Source: Lyophyllum atratum (lineage: Eukaryota; Basidiomycota; Agaricomycetes; Agaricales; Lyophyllaceae). Taken from it: a stretch of 64,000 nt of DNA. The stretch is from NCBI GenBank assembly GCA_014905825.1, contig JACGCN010000039.1, forward strand, positions 248,001 to 312,000, given 5' to 3'. Below the pieces are notes generated by a model. It made no database searches, had not been told where the DNA came from, and was given only the letters and a program-made list of their open reading frames with translations. Positions 47,717-60,002 of this stretch are shown here, in pieces. Numbering within the stretch: position 1 is the first letter of the stretch; the number at the start of each line of letters is the position of its first letter. The position numbers and the translations under genes are program-made.

Positions 47717-49134
47717 CTACTGTGCAAGCCAGGGATCACTGAGCAATTCCGAGGCAGAGGCTCGCTTTTCCTCTGTCCAAGTCAAGGTCCGTCTCATAAA
47801 AGCGAGGAATGCTTCCGACTCCTCGACCGTCATGGTCTTTTTAGCATGTTCCAGAGAAGACGCAAGGACCGACTCGAGCGTCTCATTCGGGGCGTTCCCT
47901 TTGGCAGACCCATCGTCATTGAAAAATTCGAGAGCGCGTGGACCCGAGTCGGCTAGGAGCGCTACCGGGGGAGGTCCAAGCAGAGTAGCCATCCGAGCGA
48001 GCTGGTTCTTGTCAGCAGTCTGCGCACCTCTTCGGGAGAAGAGGTGTCGACCGAACATGAAGTCCCATACCTATATCGATTATCAATAACGATGGGGGAA
48101 GAGACAACAATGACCACACCAACCATGCAGCCGAGATTCCAGATATCTACGGATGTGCCCCATGGGAGGTTCAAGAACACCTCTGGTGCTCGATAGGGAG
48201 CTGGTTGGATGAGTCCTGTATATGAATCCTTCCCCGTACGTGCTTCACCAAAATCACATAGGACAGGTCCACTGCGCCCACCTATCCAGCGACGCGGAGT
48301 TTTGGGAAAGTCCTTGGACTCGAAGACCACAGTCTGTCCAATGATTTTTCTCGAGCTGGGAGTTTCGATTTCCGCTTCCTCGCCTTCTTTGAGAACAGTT
48401 TGATCCTCAATGCGAAGGAGAATGTTTCTCGCTTGGAGGTCTAGAATCAAAGATGAAACAGAGGACAGAGCGTGGTATCAGGAGAGGTCAGACCTGCATG
48501 AATGATTTGGGCGCTGTGGATAAATTCCAAAGCATGTAGCATCTGGGACGCCAAATCCTTGACGTAGTAAATAGGTAAACTTCCGCCAGAGATATTGAGA
48601 AAATATTGCACGCTAACACCGAGAGGCTCATGAATGAGGAAATGGTAGTTGCGGTCGTCGTGACGAAGTTCAAAGTGATCTAATGACTGCCTGACAAACT
48701 TCTTTCCGATCGACCCGTTGGTCTTGCCGACTTTGGTTAAGGTTTCGTACGCTTTGATCTCGCGTTGGACGGAGGTATAGTCGCAGACCATGGACTTCAT
48801 GCAAACGTATTCATCGCGACTATAGACGTTGAGCTTGTTTCAGGACGAAGAACAAAGGAACTGACTGAAGATCCCGGCATATCCAGACAGTAGCGGTGGT
48901 TCCGTAACCGAGTTTATAGAGGACTTGGTACTTGGAATGAAGTACGTCTCCGATACGGACTGGGTAGAAGGATTGCGGCGTGTACCATGGCCAGTTCTCT
49001 TCCTCGAGCTTTTCTGAGGCAGGGATAGTGGTGAAACCCGTAGCAGGAAATAGGCGAGGAGCAACCGTCGGGGTCCCGGACGCAGAACGAAAGTGAATAG
49101 TAGTAGTGGGTCTGAACCTCTTGAGTAAGTTCAT
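47717..49134 (-). CDS. SRPK-like protein kinase with variant catalytic loop
   Basis: Four exons (49134-48866, 48819-48494, 48440-48124, 48070-47717) join to 421 aa. The N-terminus has ENWPWYTPQSFYPVRIGDVL then KYQVLYKLGYGTTATVWICR (glycine loop), the entry typical of SR-protein kinases. The ATP Lys is in YVCMKSMV. The catalytic loop, formed by a splice, reads IIHADLQARNILL: the Asp and Asn are kept but the usual Lys two residues after Asp is Gln. The Mg loop is LCDFGEAR and the activation segment ends PAPYRAPEVFL. This matches the many fungal SRPK-like kinases expanded in Agaricomycetes. Target unknown; whether it is catalytically active is uncertain because of Lys to Gln. Confidence 0.85.
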
Positions 49135-49141
49135 GGTGGGA

Positions 49142-49223
49142 CACGTGACGCAAGTGAAGCTTCGTGGCGGTACCGTCTCAACGCGTCGTCCCGATTTGAC
49201 AGACGCCTGTTATCCACGAGTCA
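49142..49223 (+). repeat. Direct repeat, left copy, flanking the Crinkler gene
   Basis: An ~82-bp segment starting CACGTGACGC, 8 bp upstream of the SRPK-like start codon. Its last 56 bp (49168-49223) are identical to 52065-52120; the first part is similar with a 3-bp gap. It contains an E-box, CACGTG. Confidence 0.85.
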
Positions 49224-49590
49224 AGACACGCCCATCACGTCGCAGAGTCGTTATGGGACCATAGAGCTGATCCGCGGTGGAGATGAACAGGTTGACAGCC
49301 TGTACTTATCAATGCGTAAACAAAAGTCCGTAATACTGTCAAGTAAAAAGCCCGTCATCGTGGACCAATGAAGTTGAATGTGGATAATGATGAAGTTGAA
49401 TTCTACCGCCGGCAAGCTAATGTGCAGAGGTAAGAAGAAGTTGAATGTGGCACTCAGAGGCTTGCTTGTATGAGCGAACGTGCGGTCACTGCCACTGATC
49501 AATCTTCACCGTGTTACATACATAAATCGAAGTGCTCGTCTCCAGTAGCAAAACACATCCTATTTACAACGACAGACCATAACCCCTACT
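49224..49590. other. 3' flank of the Crinkler gene
   Basis: No coding exon. Lies inside the repeat-bounded segment. Confidence 0.4.
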
Positions 49591-51861
49591 CTACGGCCGG
49601 AAAATTTTCTCTAGCATCTGAATGTCATGCTCGGCGGTGATGCGCTCGTCATCGCATGCCCCAGCAGGCCGCCACAGGTCCGATGCTGTATGTACGTTCA
49701 TGGGGTATCGCGCTTCGTTGATTATCCCCGCCCAATCAAAGTCGACGAGCAGAGATTTCCCGTCACCGTTCCTTGCAACCATAACATTGACGTCGCGCAT
49801 GTCACCGTGGACATAGCCTGCTTGATGTAATCCCTCTACGCTGGCCTTGATTTCGTCATGGAGCAGAGGAGCACGAGCGGCATCGAAGTCCGAAGAATGG
49901 CGGAAATCATAATAGTCGATATAGTCGCTGTCAATGCGCTCCATGACGACCATATGCCAGCCGCCGGGTATGTCCTCAAACCCAAGAAGTTCCGGTGCAG
50001 CTCCCAGCCTCGCACAGGACATGTGTGCCGCCTTGGAATACTGACGGACGAATTTGATGCAAATGCTCTTGCCGCTGTCTTTCAGCCTGCCGAAAAAGAC
50101 CAGCTTGGCGTCCATCGCTGAGACGTACTCGAATTGCTGTTCCGATTTGTCCTCGAGTGATAAGAAATGTGTCGGGTATGGATAGAGAGGGACACACCAA
50201 GTTAAAGAGCTGGATGCGTTGATGGCAGGGAGCTCCTCGAGATAGTACTTGTGGAGTGATTGAACCGCACGTTTAAAGGCTCCGAGATGACGCGCGGCCA
50301 TGGTCCTTGCCTTGGTATCGGAGTGGTGGAAGTGAAACGGGAGTGCCGGCGACAGGACCTGAAGGTTGGGGCGGTCACTCCATGCCGCACCCGCAAAGCC
50401 CATATATGGACCTGCATTGGATATCAGCTTAGATGAGGATGGAAAGCGGAGCGGACGGACCGAAAATAAGTATAATCATGCACGGTAGAACCGAATTTAG
50501 CAATTTCGGGGCGCTCACTCTCGTACTCTCGAGGTAGTAGAATGCTGATTGAAAATATGGATCCGCACCAGACGAACCAAATTCGGCTTTCACGTCGGCG
50601 ATAACAGGACGGTGGCCGTCAGCGGTGAGGTCGCCATCTGTCTCATACGCCGAATCCTCGATTTTGCTTGGTGTAAGATGAATACCGTAGTCAGAAAGGG
50701 CGGTTCGAATCTTTTGGGCCCGCTCGCCCTCGGTCTCATAGATTTCCGACATGACCGTCGACAACGTTAGCACCACTGCGTTATCTTCCGCTGTTGGGGT
50801 GTATGCCTCGCCATCGTCCATAAACTGGCCAAACGCGGAATGCAGGAGAGTCACCGGAATTGGTGCAGAGGCATCGGGAGGACGACTGCAGTTAAGCCTC
50901 ACGACGGACTGTGTCTGATGCTCCCGAAATTCGGACGGTTTTCCCTGGCTCGAAGGGGGTTTCGGCTTGTATGCTCGGAGGAGACCAGTCCGAAGCGATC
51001 CCAGTTCGTCCGATGGAGGAGAAGTTTTCAACTTGGACGCTGGATGCAGTACGAGGATGAGTATCCTCCAAGCTAAAGCAACGGTGGCACTCACGGGTGG
51101 ATGGAGAGCGCGCGACAATATGAAGACGCTCTGTCGCGAGCGAAGCTGGGAACAGTTGTGACAGGCGCGTTACCGGCGATAAGATAGCTTCTTCGGCGAG
51201 CTCGAGGTCCGCAACAGTCTTCGCGCAATGCTCGTCCACGGAGATGGGGACCTGCCACAGGGAGAGGGTGCTTGCGCGAATGTGATCCAATCCAGGCCGC
51301 TGTGCCTCCTTGATCGCATTCTTCAGGGCGCTGACGTTCTCGGTATCCGGGATCTCGATGGTGAACATTTCGAGGAAGGCCTTGCCGAGAATCACGCTGT
51401 TGTCCAAAAAGCCCTCTCCGACGACCAAACAATTGATCTTAAGGATCCGCGGCGGTATAGATTCTATAGTTGGGTGTGCGATTGCTGAAGTTAGGAAAAG
51501 CGATGAATGCAGAAAGCAATTTGCACTCACCAAGAGGCGGCCGGACGACGACGTGGATGTGGTCGTCGTTCTCTAATACGTCCAGAAAGACGTTTGACAG
51601 TTTGACTAGGGACCGCAGTGGTCTCAGTTGATTGACGTCTAACTTTTCCGAAAGACTGTCATCCTCGATGAGCTTGAACTCGCCGACGTTCCAGAGCTGT
51701 AGATCCTTTGCGGCAAAGCCATCAGAGCTGTGCCCCATTTCCTCCTTGATCAGTTCCTTCAGGCCGCTAACCGGCTCTGTATTCCGGATCTGCACTGCGA
51801 AGGCGTCATATGAGTCGGCGTGGTACAAAACCAAGCAGTTGAGGGACAGTGTGGCGGACAT
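49591..51861 (-). CDS. Crinkler-type protein: two header domains plus kinase-like domain
   Basis: Four exons (51861-51531, 51484-51095, 51039-50461, 50411-49591) join to 706 aa with correct phase. Residues ~1-110 (LSLNCLVLYHADSYDAFAVQ, LKELIKEE, LQLWNVGEFKL, ENDDHIHVVVRPP) form a ubiquitin-like Crinkler (CRN) header. Residues ~125-235 (LKINCLVVGEG, DTENVSALKNAIKEAQ, STLSLWQVPISVD, ERLHIVARSPS) are a second, divergent header. The C-terminal half is a kinase-like domain of the fungal CRN type: KSICIKFVRQY (Lys), GYVHGDMRDVNVMVARN (catalytic loop HGDxRDxN) and SLLVDFDWAG (DFD in place of DFG). CRN proteins were first described as secreted effectors of oomycetes. In fungi they may act in conflict or interaction; no signal peptide is visible here. 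Activity and role are inference. Flanked by direct repeats. Confidence 0.85.
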
Positions 51862-52035
51862 ATCGAGTGTTCGATAAAGAGTAGTAGATGACGGAGGGCG
51901 TATGATAGAAGAGCAGACTGGCAGCAACTTCAATCCGATAAGTAGAGCTTGAGAAGGGTATCGTCGCGGTGGGTAACTTATGCAAGGGTATCGTCGTGGT
52001 AGGTGACAACGTAAAAGTCCAATTATTAGTAGTAG

Positions 52036-52120
52036 CACGTGACGCATATTAAGCTTTGTGGCTGCGGTACCGTCTCAACGCGTCGTCCCGATTTGACAGA
52101 CGCCTGTTATCCACGAGTCA
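52036..52120 (+). repeat. Direct repeat, right copy, flanking the Crinkler gene
   Basis: Starts CACGTGACGC and ends 34 bp before the cullin start codon. The 56 bp at 52065-52120 are identical to 49168-49223, in the same orientation. Confidence 0.85.
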
Positions 52121-52154
52121 TCGCCTCGCCTGTTCCTTCCTTCTTACCACCACC

Positions 52155-54868
<2,714 letters not shown>

Positions 54869-55242
54869 TTTTGCTTGCCATTTACCACCGTCTTGTCTGT
54901 ACTGTACAATGTTTTCATGCATATCTTCTTGCTTGTCCTCTTCACACCTCATCCCCTCCCACCATACATCTACCATATAGTGCAACTGTGTATACCATAG
55001 ACCCCGTGTTTCGGACCAATTAATCCGCCTGACCTGGATGTGTCAAGTGTGACGAGAAGAGGTTATCTGCCATCTGAAGGTAAGGTGGCCCGAGACCACG
55101 TCCAAAAAGAACGGGATGAAAGTTGCGAATTCAATATTATCGCGATCGAGGTTCACAGAAACTTTGACAGAATGATACGGAGCCCAATTATTGGCCAGAA
55201 TACTCAATCTCATAAATCCTAGAATACAACATAGGAACAGGT
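54869..55242. other. Intergenic, convergent 3' ends
   Basis: 3' flanks of the cullin and SNRNP40-like genes; nothing else recognised. Confidence 0.4.
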
Positions 55243-56624
55243 TTATACAGCAATCCCGGCCTCTATCTCGCCCAAGAGCATAGTTCCGTCCTTGCTGCTC
55301 GTCAAGACTATAGATGCCGTTAGTCCACTAGGATGGTAATGGAGAGAATGGCAAGATGGACGTACTGATAGGCTCTTTTGGGTGGAAATCTACGGCAGTG
55401 ACTGTGCCTTTGTGCCCAGGAAGCTAGGATGAACAGGTAAGCGCGTTGGAACGAGATTAGCATGGGAACAGAGAGAAGACCAACCTTGTAGAGGATCTTT
55501 CCGCTTTCCACCTCCCATATTGTTACCGTCCTATCAGCACCGCCAACTGCAACACGCTGACCGGCGTCATCTTTACTCCAGGCACCCTTCAGAAGGGTGT
55601 TCTCGAAGCCGGCGGGGGCGCCCTGGAGGACGCGGTGTATCCGCGTTGGTGACGCGGAGAAGGGCCGCACGTCGTAGATGAGGGTTTGTGATGAGAATGA
55701 CGGGGAGAGGAGGTAGTGCCCGTTTGGCGATAGAGCAAGCGAGGTTGGTGTATCGGTATGGCCTGATAGACTGTACACCTGTTCGTTCTTCCGGAGATCG
55801 TAGACCTGTCGAAGAACACCGGGTCAGGACACGAGGAAATAGAAAAAGAGCCGAGACTAACGTGAATCTCGTTGTCGAGAGCCCCGATATACACATTTGC
55901 GCCATCCGCACTCCAGCACACCGACGTAACAGGACACCCAATCTCAAACGTCGCCACCGGCAGCTTCTTCGTCTCTTCTCCACCTTCCCAGATCTTGACC
56001 GTCCCGTCGTCAGACCCAGTCGCCAGCAGCTCCGTCCCAGCAGCCATCGTTCGGTCAATCGAATTGACGATCTCCCGGTGGGCACGGATTTTTCGTGTCC
56101 GCTGGCCTGTGGTCAGGTCTAGAGTGGAAAGGCGGTGGTCGGCGGAGACGATGTACATGGTCGGGGAGCAGAGTGACCACTGCAGGTCGAGGATGGCTGC
56201 GTTGGTGAGACTGGAGAGAAGACCGTAGTTGGTGTTGGGCGGGTAGGTCCGCCATAGAGCTGGTATGAGGATAAGGACGCGTTCATGACACATAATAAGG
56301 CATTACTCACAAACGCTTCGATCGGCTGAACATGCAGCGACATTTTGCCCCGTCGGGTCGAACCTGCAGCTCAGAATTTCTCCCTATGTCTGATAAGACA
56401 AAATACATCGGATTGGAGGAAAATTAGCGCACAGAGTGAGCACCCGCGAGACTGATAATTGGCGCTTCGAGACCGCTTGTCCGTTGGACTGTTCGAATAA
56501 GCCCCTTGTTCCGTAGGTCGTTTGTCGAGGATATAGCAATCTGGTTCGAGGGTGTCGCAACTGCTTTCACTCTCTTGATGAGGACGCCCTCGGAAGGTGG
56601 CGGAGAATGACCGCGTTTTGACAT
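55243..56624 (-). CDS. U5 snRNP 40 kDa-like WD40 protein
   Basis: A multi-exon gene starting at 56624 (MSKRGHSPPPSEGVLIKRVK). The start segment with RTSGLEAPIISLAGAHS and GEILSCRFDPTGQN is typical of SNRNP40 (Prp8-binding WD40 protein). Seven blades follow, with repeat ends such as LLATGSDDGTVKIWEGGEET, VYIGALDNEIH, SSQTLIYDVRPFSASPTRIH, VAVGGADRTVTIWEVESGK and, in the last exon, KDGTMLLGEIEAGIAV. It acts in the nucleus within the U5 snRNP, contacting Prp8. Introns lie near 56295-56330, 55795-55865, 55425-55490 and 55310-55370. Joins are read by eye and approximate. Confidence 0.9.
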
Positions 56625-57123
56625 TTTAAGTGGTCTTCGTGTGGGTGGTTGAGGAGCAGGTGTGTAGAAATAACATCCGTCAACAACTTCTCTCTTCAAC
56701 TCGAACGGCGAACTGTCAGTGTACGCTATGCTACAATGCTGACGCTGCTAGTAATACCTACTCGGAGAAATAGCTTGAATGGCCGTGATAAGTTCTCTGC
56801 CTCTTGCTATCCTCATTATTTCCTGACCGTTCTTGAGAGCGCAGCAGTACTATTAATAGTGGTAATAAAGGGTAATAATATTGTAAGTAGCCTTCTGCCG
56901 TCGGCGTTGTTTGAGTATAATCAGTCACATATCTCATCCTAAGACCTCATGTTATACATTCGATCATGATTGACTTTCTCAGAGAGCTGCTTCGATTCCA
57001 CGCAGAGTCAGAAGTGCCCGTCCCGTTGAACAAGATGTCTACATCGTACAGGTTCGGGCGTTCCAACATCATCATCCACACCTATCCCCTTCACTTTGAC
57101 CCTGACGGCCTCTCTTGTGTTGT
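56625..57123. other. Intergenic
   Basis: Upstream of the SNRNP40-like gene and downstream of the racemase-like gene, both minus. AT-rich; no exon seen. Confidence 0.4.
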
Positions 57124-57888
57124 TCAGAGCCTGCAGGTTGATATCAGCCATTGCAGACCTGCTGCCACTCCATCGACTATACGGATATCATCGCCAACTT
57201 CTCCTAGAACGCTTCGTATACCAGCCCTAATAGCATCGTCGAATCCGACCATGCCTGCGCACCCTACACATATAGCCTCGACGCCTTCGTGCTCGCGCAC
57301 GAGTTTCTCTGTAGCCATGCGTATCTTTTCGCGTACTGCCGAAGCGTCCAGGTTATGCAGCTCGCCGGCCGTCAATCCAGTGCTTGCGACGCCAAGGAAC
57401 TTGGTAGAGCTCGCGCCGGTCCTTATCCCAAGAAAGCGATCCACGCCTTTAGAGAGGGCTTCCTCCCATATCTTCCCCGTAGTAACAATGCCGAAGTTCC
57501 CGATACCCAAGCTTGTCATGACGCTGGCCTCGAAAATTCCGATAACGTGCTTCCTCCTCCCTCCCTTCAAGGAAGCGAGCATTTCAACCAGTGGATGATC
57601 GGAGTAGCATGCGATTAGGTAGCCATCATACTGGTTGCGGGCTATGAGCGGCTGGAGGTAAGGAAGGCAATAAAAAGCAGACTGATACGCGTCATCGGGA
57701 GAGTTGATGCTGGGTATTGCGCCTGGAGATCCTGATGCTGATGTGGGCGCAGTGAAGAAGTCAACCTCGACATGCTTGTGTAACGAGAGGATGGAATCGA
57801 CGATGGGCTTCAAGCCATTTGTCATTGATTCACTGGTATTGGGGTTTACGAGAAGTAATTTGCGGTGCGCGCTGGATGTTTCTGACAT
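57124..57888 (-). CDS. Asp/Glu/hydantoin racemase-like protein (Dcg1 type)
   Basis: One exon, 254 aa from the ATG at 57888 (MSETSSAHRKLLLVNPNTSE). The frame is open further upstream, but the LLLVNPNTSESMT strand typical of the family follows directly. The two catalytic Cys of the Asp/Glu racemase superfamily are seen in DGYLIACYSDHPLVEML and EAICVGCAGMVGF. GIFEASVMTSLGIGNFGIVT and a final VDGVAAGLQWL complete the pattern. Yeast Dcg1, controlled with allantoin use, is the closest named relative I recall. Probably racemises hydantoin or a related amide; substrate not proven. Its start lies 168 bp from that of the plus-strand neighbour. Confidence 0.88.
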   Translation of the reverse strand: MSETSSAHRKLLLVNPNTSESMTNGLKPIVDSILSLHKHVEVDFFTAPTSASGSPGAIPSINSPDDAYQSAFYCLPYLQPLIARNQYDGYLIACYSDHPLVEMLASLKGGRRKHVIGIFEASVMTSLGIGNFGIVTTGKIWEEALSKGVDRFLGIRTGASSTKFLGVASTGLTAGELHNLDASAVREKIRMATEKLVREHEGVEAICVGCAGMVGFDDAIRAGIRSVLGEVGDDIRIVDGVAAGLQWLISTCRL

Positions 57889-58055
57889 GACTAGGGACTG
57901 GATGCGAGAGAAAGTGGGAGGTGATAGTATCATCATATCTAATCTAATCAGCACATGGCCTACACTGGGTTTAAAGACCCGACGAATTGACGTTGAATGA
58001 CAACTTGGTCCCACATCTTCTCCCACTCGCCTCATCGAGCACTGGTACAACTGCA

Positions 58056-58765
58056 ATGTATCACAACTATGCCGCCGAAAGCCCCCAAATCACGAAGTTC
58101 GTGCAGTACGAGATGAAGCGCCTTCAAGCCACAGAACAGCAGATCCGCGAAGCATTCATCGATTCATACGGCTCACTCGAGCATGCCATGAAGACGATTC
58201 AAGCGGCTGATGCCGAAGCCACGGAACGCCAGAGACAAGCCCTGGAAAAGTTCTACCCCAATGGTGGAGGCCCTATCGAGCTCGGGGTGAGTCGTCCGTG
58301 AATCAGGCGCTTTCGTGGCTGACAGAATATTCGTGTTCGTAGACCAAGCCTACCGAGGGCGAGCGCGTGACTACTGCACCCATCAGGCAAGGGGTGTGGC
58401 TCCGCGTCTGGGGAGACAATTTGGCGAGCATGCACTGCTACTGCTTCGACTTCGTGGACAAGGACGGCAGGTACATGCGCACTCCCAAGGGGGTCAGGAT
58501 TTATTCGGAGCCGACTGGGGCCGAGGTTCTTTCGATCGAGGTGTCGGTGGACAAGGCCATGGAGGCGTCGGTGCAGGTTGCGAAGTCCGTTAACGCCACG
58601 TACGACGCCAGCAAAGTCGATGAGAATTGGGAGACGTACGTCATTCAGGAAGGCACCAATCTCCGCATCGTGCAACACGGACTACATGACATACATATCC
58701 AGATCCCGACACGCGTGCCACATAATACCAACGTGATCACTCTCCAGCCTGCCCATTACCTTTAA
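58056..58765 (+). CDS. Unknown protein with helical N-terminus and beta-rich C-terminus
   Basis: Two exons (58056-58286, 58343-58765) join to 217 aa. The start at 58056 (MYHNYAAESPQITKFVQYEM) was chosen because the upstream in-frame ATG at 57987 adds residues without pattern. The N-terminal ~75 residues look like a three-helix, UBA-like bundle (TEQQIREAFIDSYGSLEHAM). The C-terminal part (GVWLRVWGDNLASMHCYCFD, then TLQPAHYL) is beta-rich. I do not recognise a named family. It shares a ~170-bp promoter with the racemase-like gene. Confidence 0.75.
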
Positions 58766-59146
58766 TTTGAGGGTGCGCACTGCTGCCCGCCAAATTTCAT
58801 TTGAATACTAGTACTACTTTTTTACAGAGGCATATTGAGAAATCACAAGAATTGAATTGAATGCAACACTGATACCAACTTGAACTTTAAACTGTCCTAA
58901 ATCCCTCCGTGCGCCGATGGGTACAGATGTCAAGATGAGCTATGCAGAGTGGCGAGGTCACACGTAGAGTGTGAATGCTTATTCTGAATCTTCGCATGAA
59001 AGACTCGCCGGCCCAAACCCCACGCGTTGCGTGACAAAACGCGTGACGTCACGCATATCCTCTTAGTTTTTTCGTCGTCGTCGGGCCGTCGGGGGTGCGC
59101 ACTGGAGGAAGGAATCAGTGGAAATTCTCTTGGGATAAGGTAAGTA
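58766..59146. other. Intergenic with CRE palindrome
   Basis: 3' flank of the preceding gene, then promoter-like DNA upstream of the DUF7330-like frame. See the palindrome at 59041-59054. Confidence 0.45.
59041..59054. promoter_or_regulatory. 14-bp perfect palindrome with CRE core
   Basis: GCGTGACGTCACGC reads the same on both strands and holds TGACGTCA, the binding site of CREB/ATF-type bZIP factors. A further GCGTGAC half-site lies about 13 bp upstream. Placed ~100 bp before the DUF7330-like frame. Confidence 0.6.
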
Positions 59147-59491
59147 TTGACTACACGCATCTATTCACCAAATATTAGTTGGTTTCTTCGGAAAAGCACG
59201 CCGCACAAACGGTTCTTTTGCTTGTATCGTGCCAGCGCCTCAATCAAGGGCGACCGTTTTACGGTAAACCCTTACCTTCATATCCCGGCAGCCCTTCTAT
59301 CCCCTCCAGCTCCGAGCGCCAGAGACGACTTGAGCCGGAAGAACCTCAAATTCGAGGTGGAGAACGGCGGTATCGACGTCAACATCTTCCTAATCGGCGA
59401 TCCCACACCCGACACGACCGCTAGTGCTTTACGCACGACCCTCGACCTTAAAATCAAGGGAAACGAAGGAAACTCATTGCCAAAATTGTGA
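59147..59491 (+). CDS. DUF7330-like fragment
   Basis: A frame of 114 aa. Its second half (SASIKGDRFTVNPYLHIPAA, NLKFEVENGGIDVNIFLIGD, TLDLKIKGNEGNSLPKL) looks like the first third of basidiomycete DUF7330 proteins, which start with SIKGxFxVxPxLxIPxALL and then LxxEVxNGxIxxD. Family members continue for another ~100 residues or more after this point, but a stop follows at 59489-59491 and I could not find the rest downstream. A truncated gene or pseudogene. Function of the family unknown. Confidence 0.45.
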   Translation: MTTRIYSPNISWFLRKSTPHKRFFCLYRASASIKGDRFTVNPYLHIPAALLSPPAPSARDDLSRKNLKFEVENGGIDVNIFLIGDPTPDTTASALRTTLDLKIKGNEGNSLPKL

Positions 59492-60002
59492 GCTCAAGTG
59501 CCCTCGACCTAAGTGCCACGCTGTTATGATCCGTGAATAACTTTGGTGTATTCCGATGAATACACGAGTCGTAGGTTAAGCTGAGGATTCCAAGTACTTA
59601 CGTCTTGTTGTACTATCTTCCATTGATACCTCTCCCATTGTGTATAACACCTTGCTTCATACATTGGAATACTAGGATTATGACGAGTACTACTGTGATT
59701 CGATCACTCGATCAGCCGAGGGCCATACGTCTGCGGTTTCCTCTCCCTCGATGGCTTGGATGTCTTTTCTAGTTGTATTTGCCCCGTACCCGTCTTCGGG
59801 TTGAATAGCCCTGGGTGGTGACTGTAGGAAAAGTATTGCTGACTTCCGACGCGGTAGCAAGATACTATACAGGATAGATTACATACAGTACATATTCGTT
59901 CCTTATATCACCGTTCCAATATCTCAGTACACATTGCACAAGAAGTCGACCAAGAAGCAAACAGACACACGAGACGAGAGCGACGCAGCAAAGAAAGGAG
60001 AC
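59492..60002. other. Intergenic
   Basis: Downstream of the DUF7330-like fragment and of the Arb1-like gene. No remnant of the missing DUF7330 portion was recognised. Confidence 0.4.
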
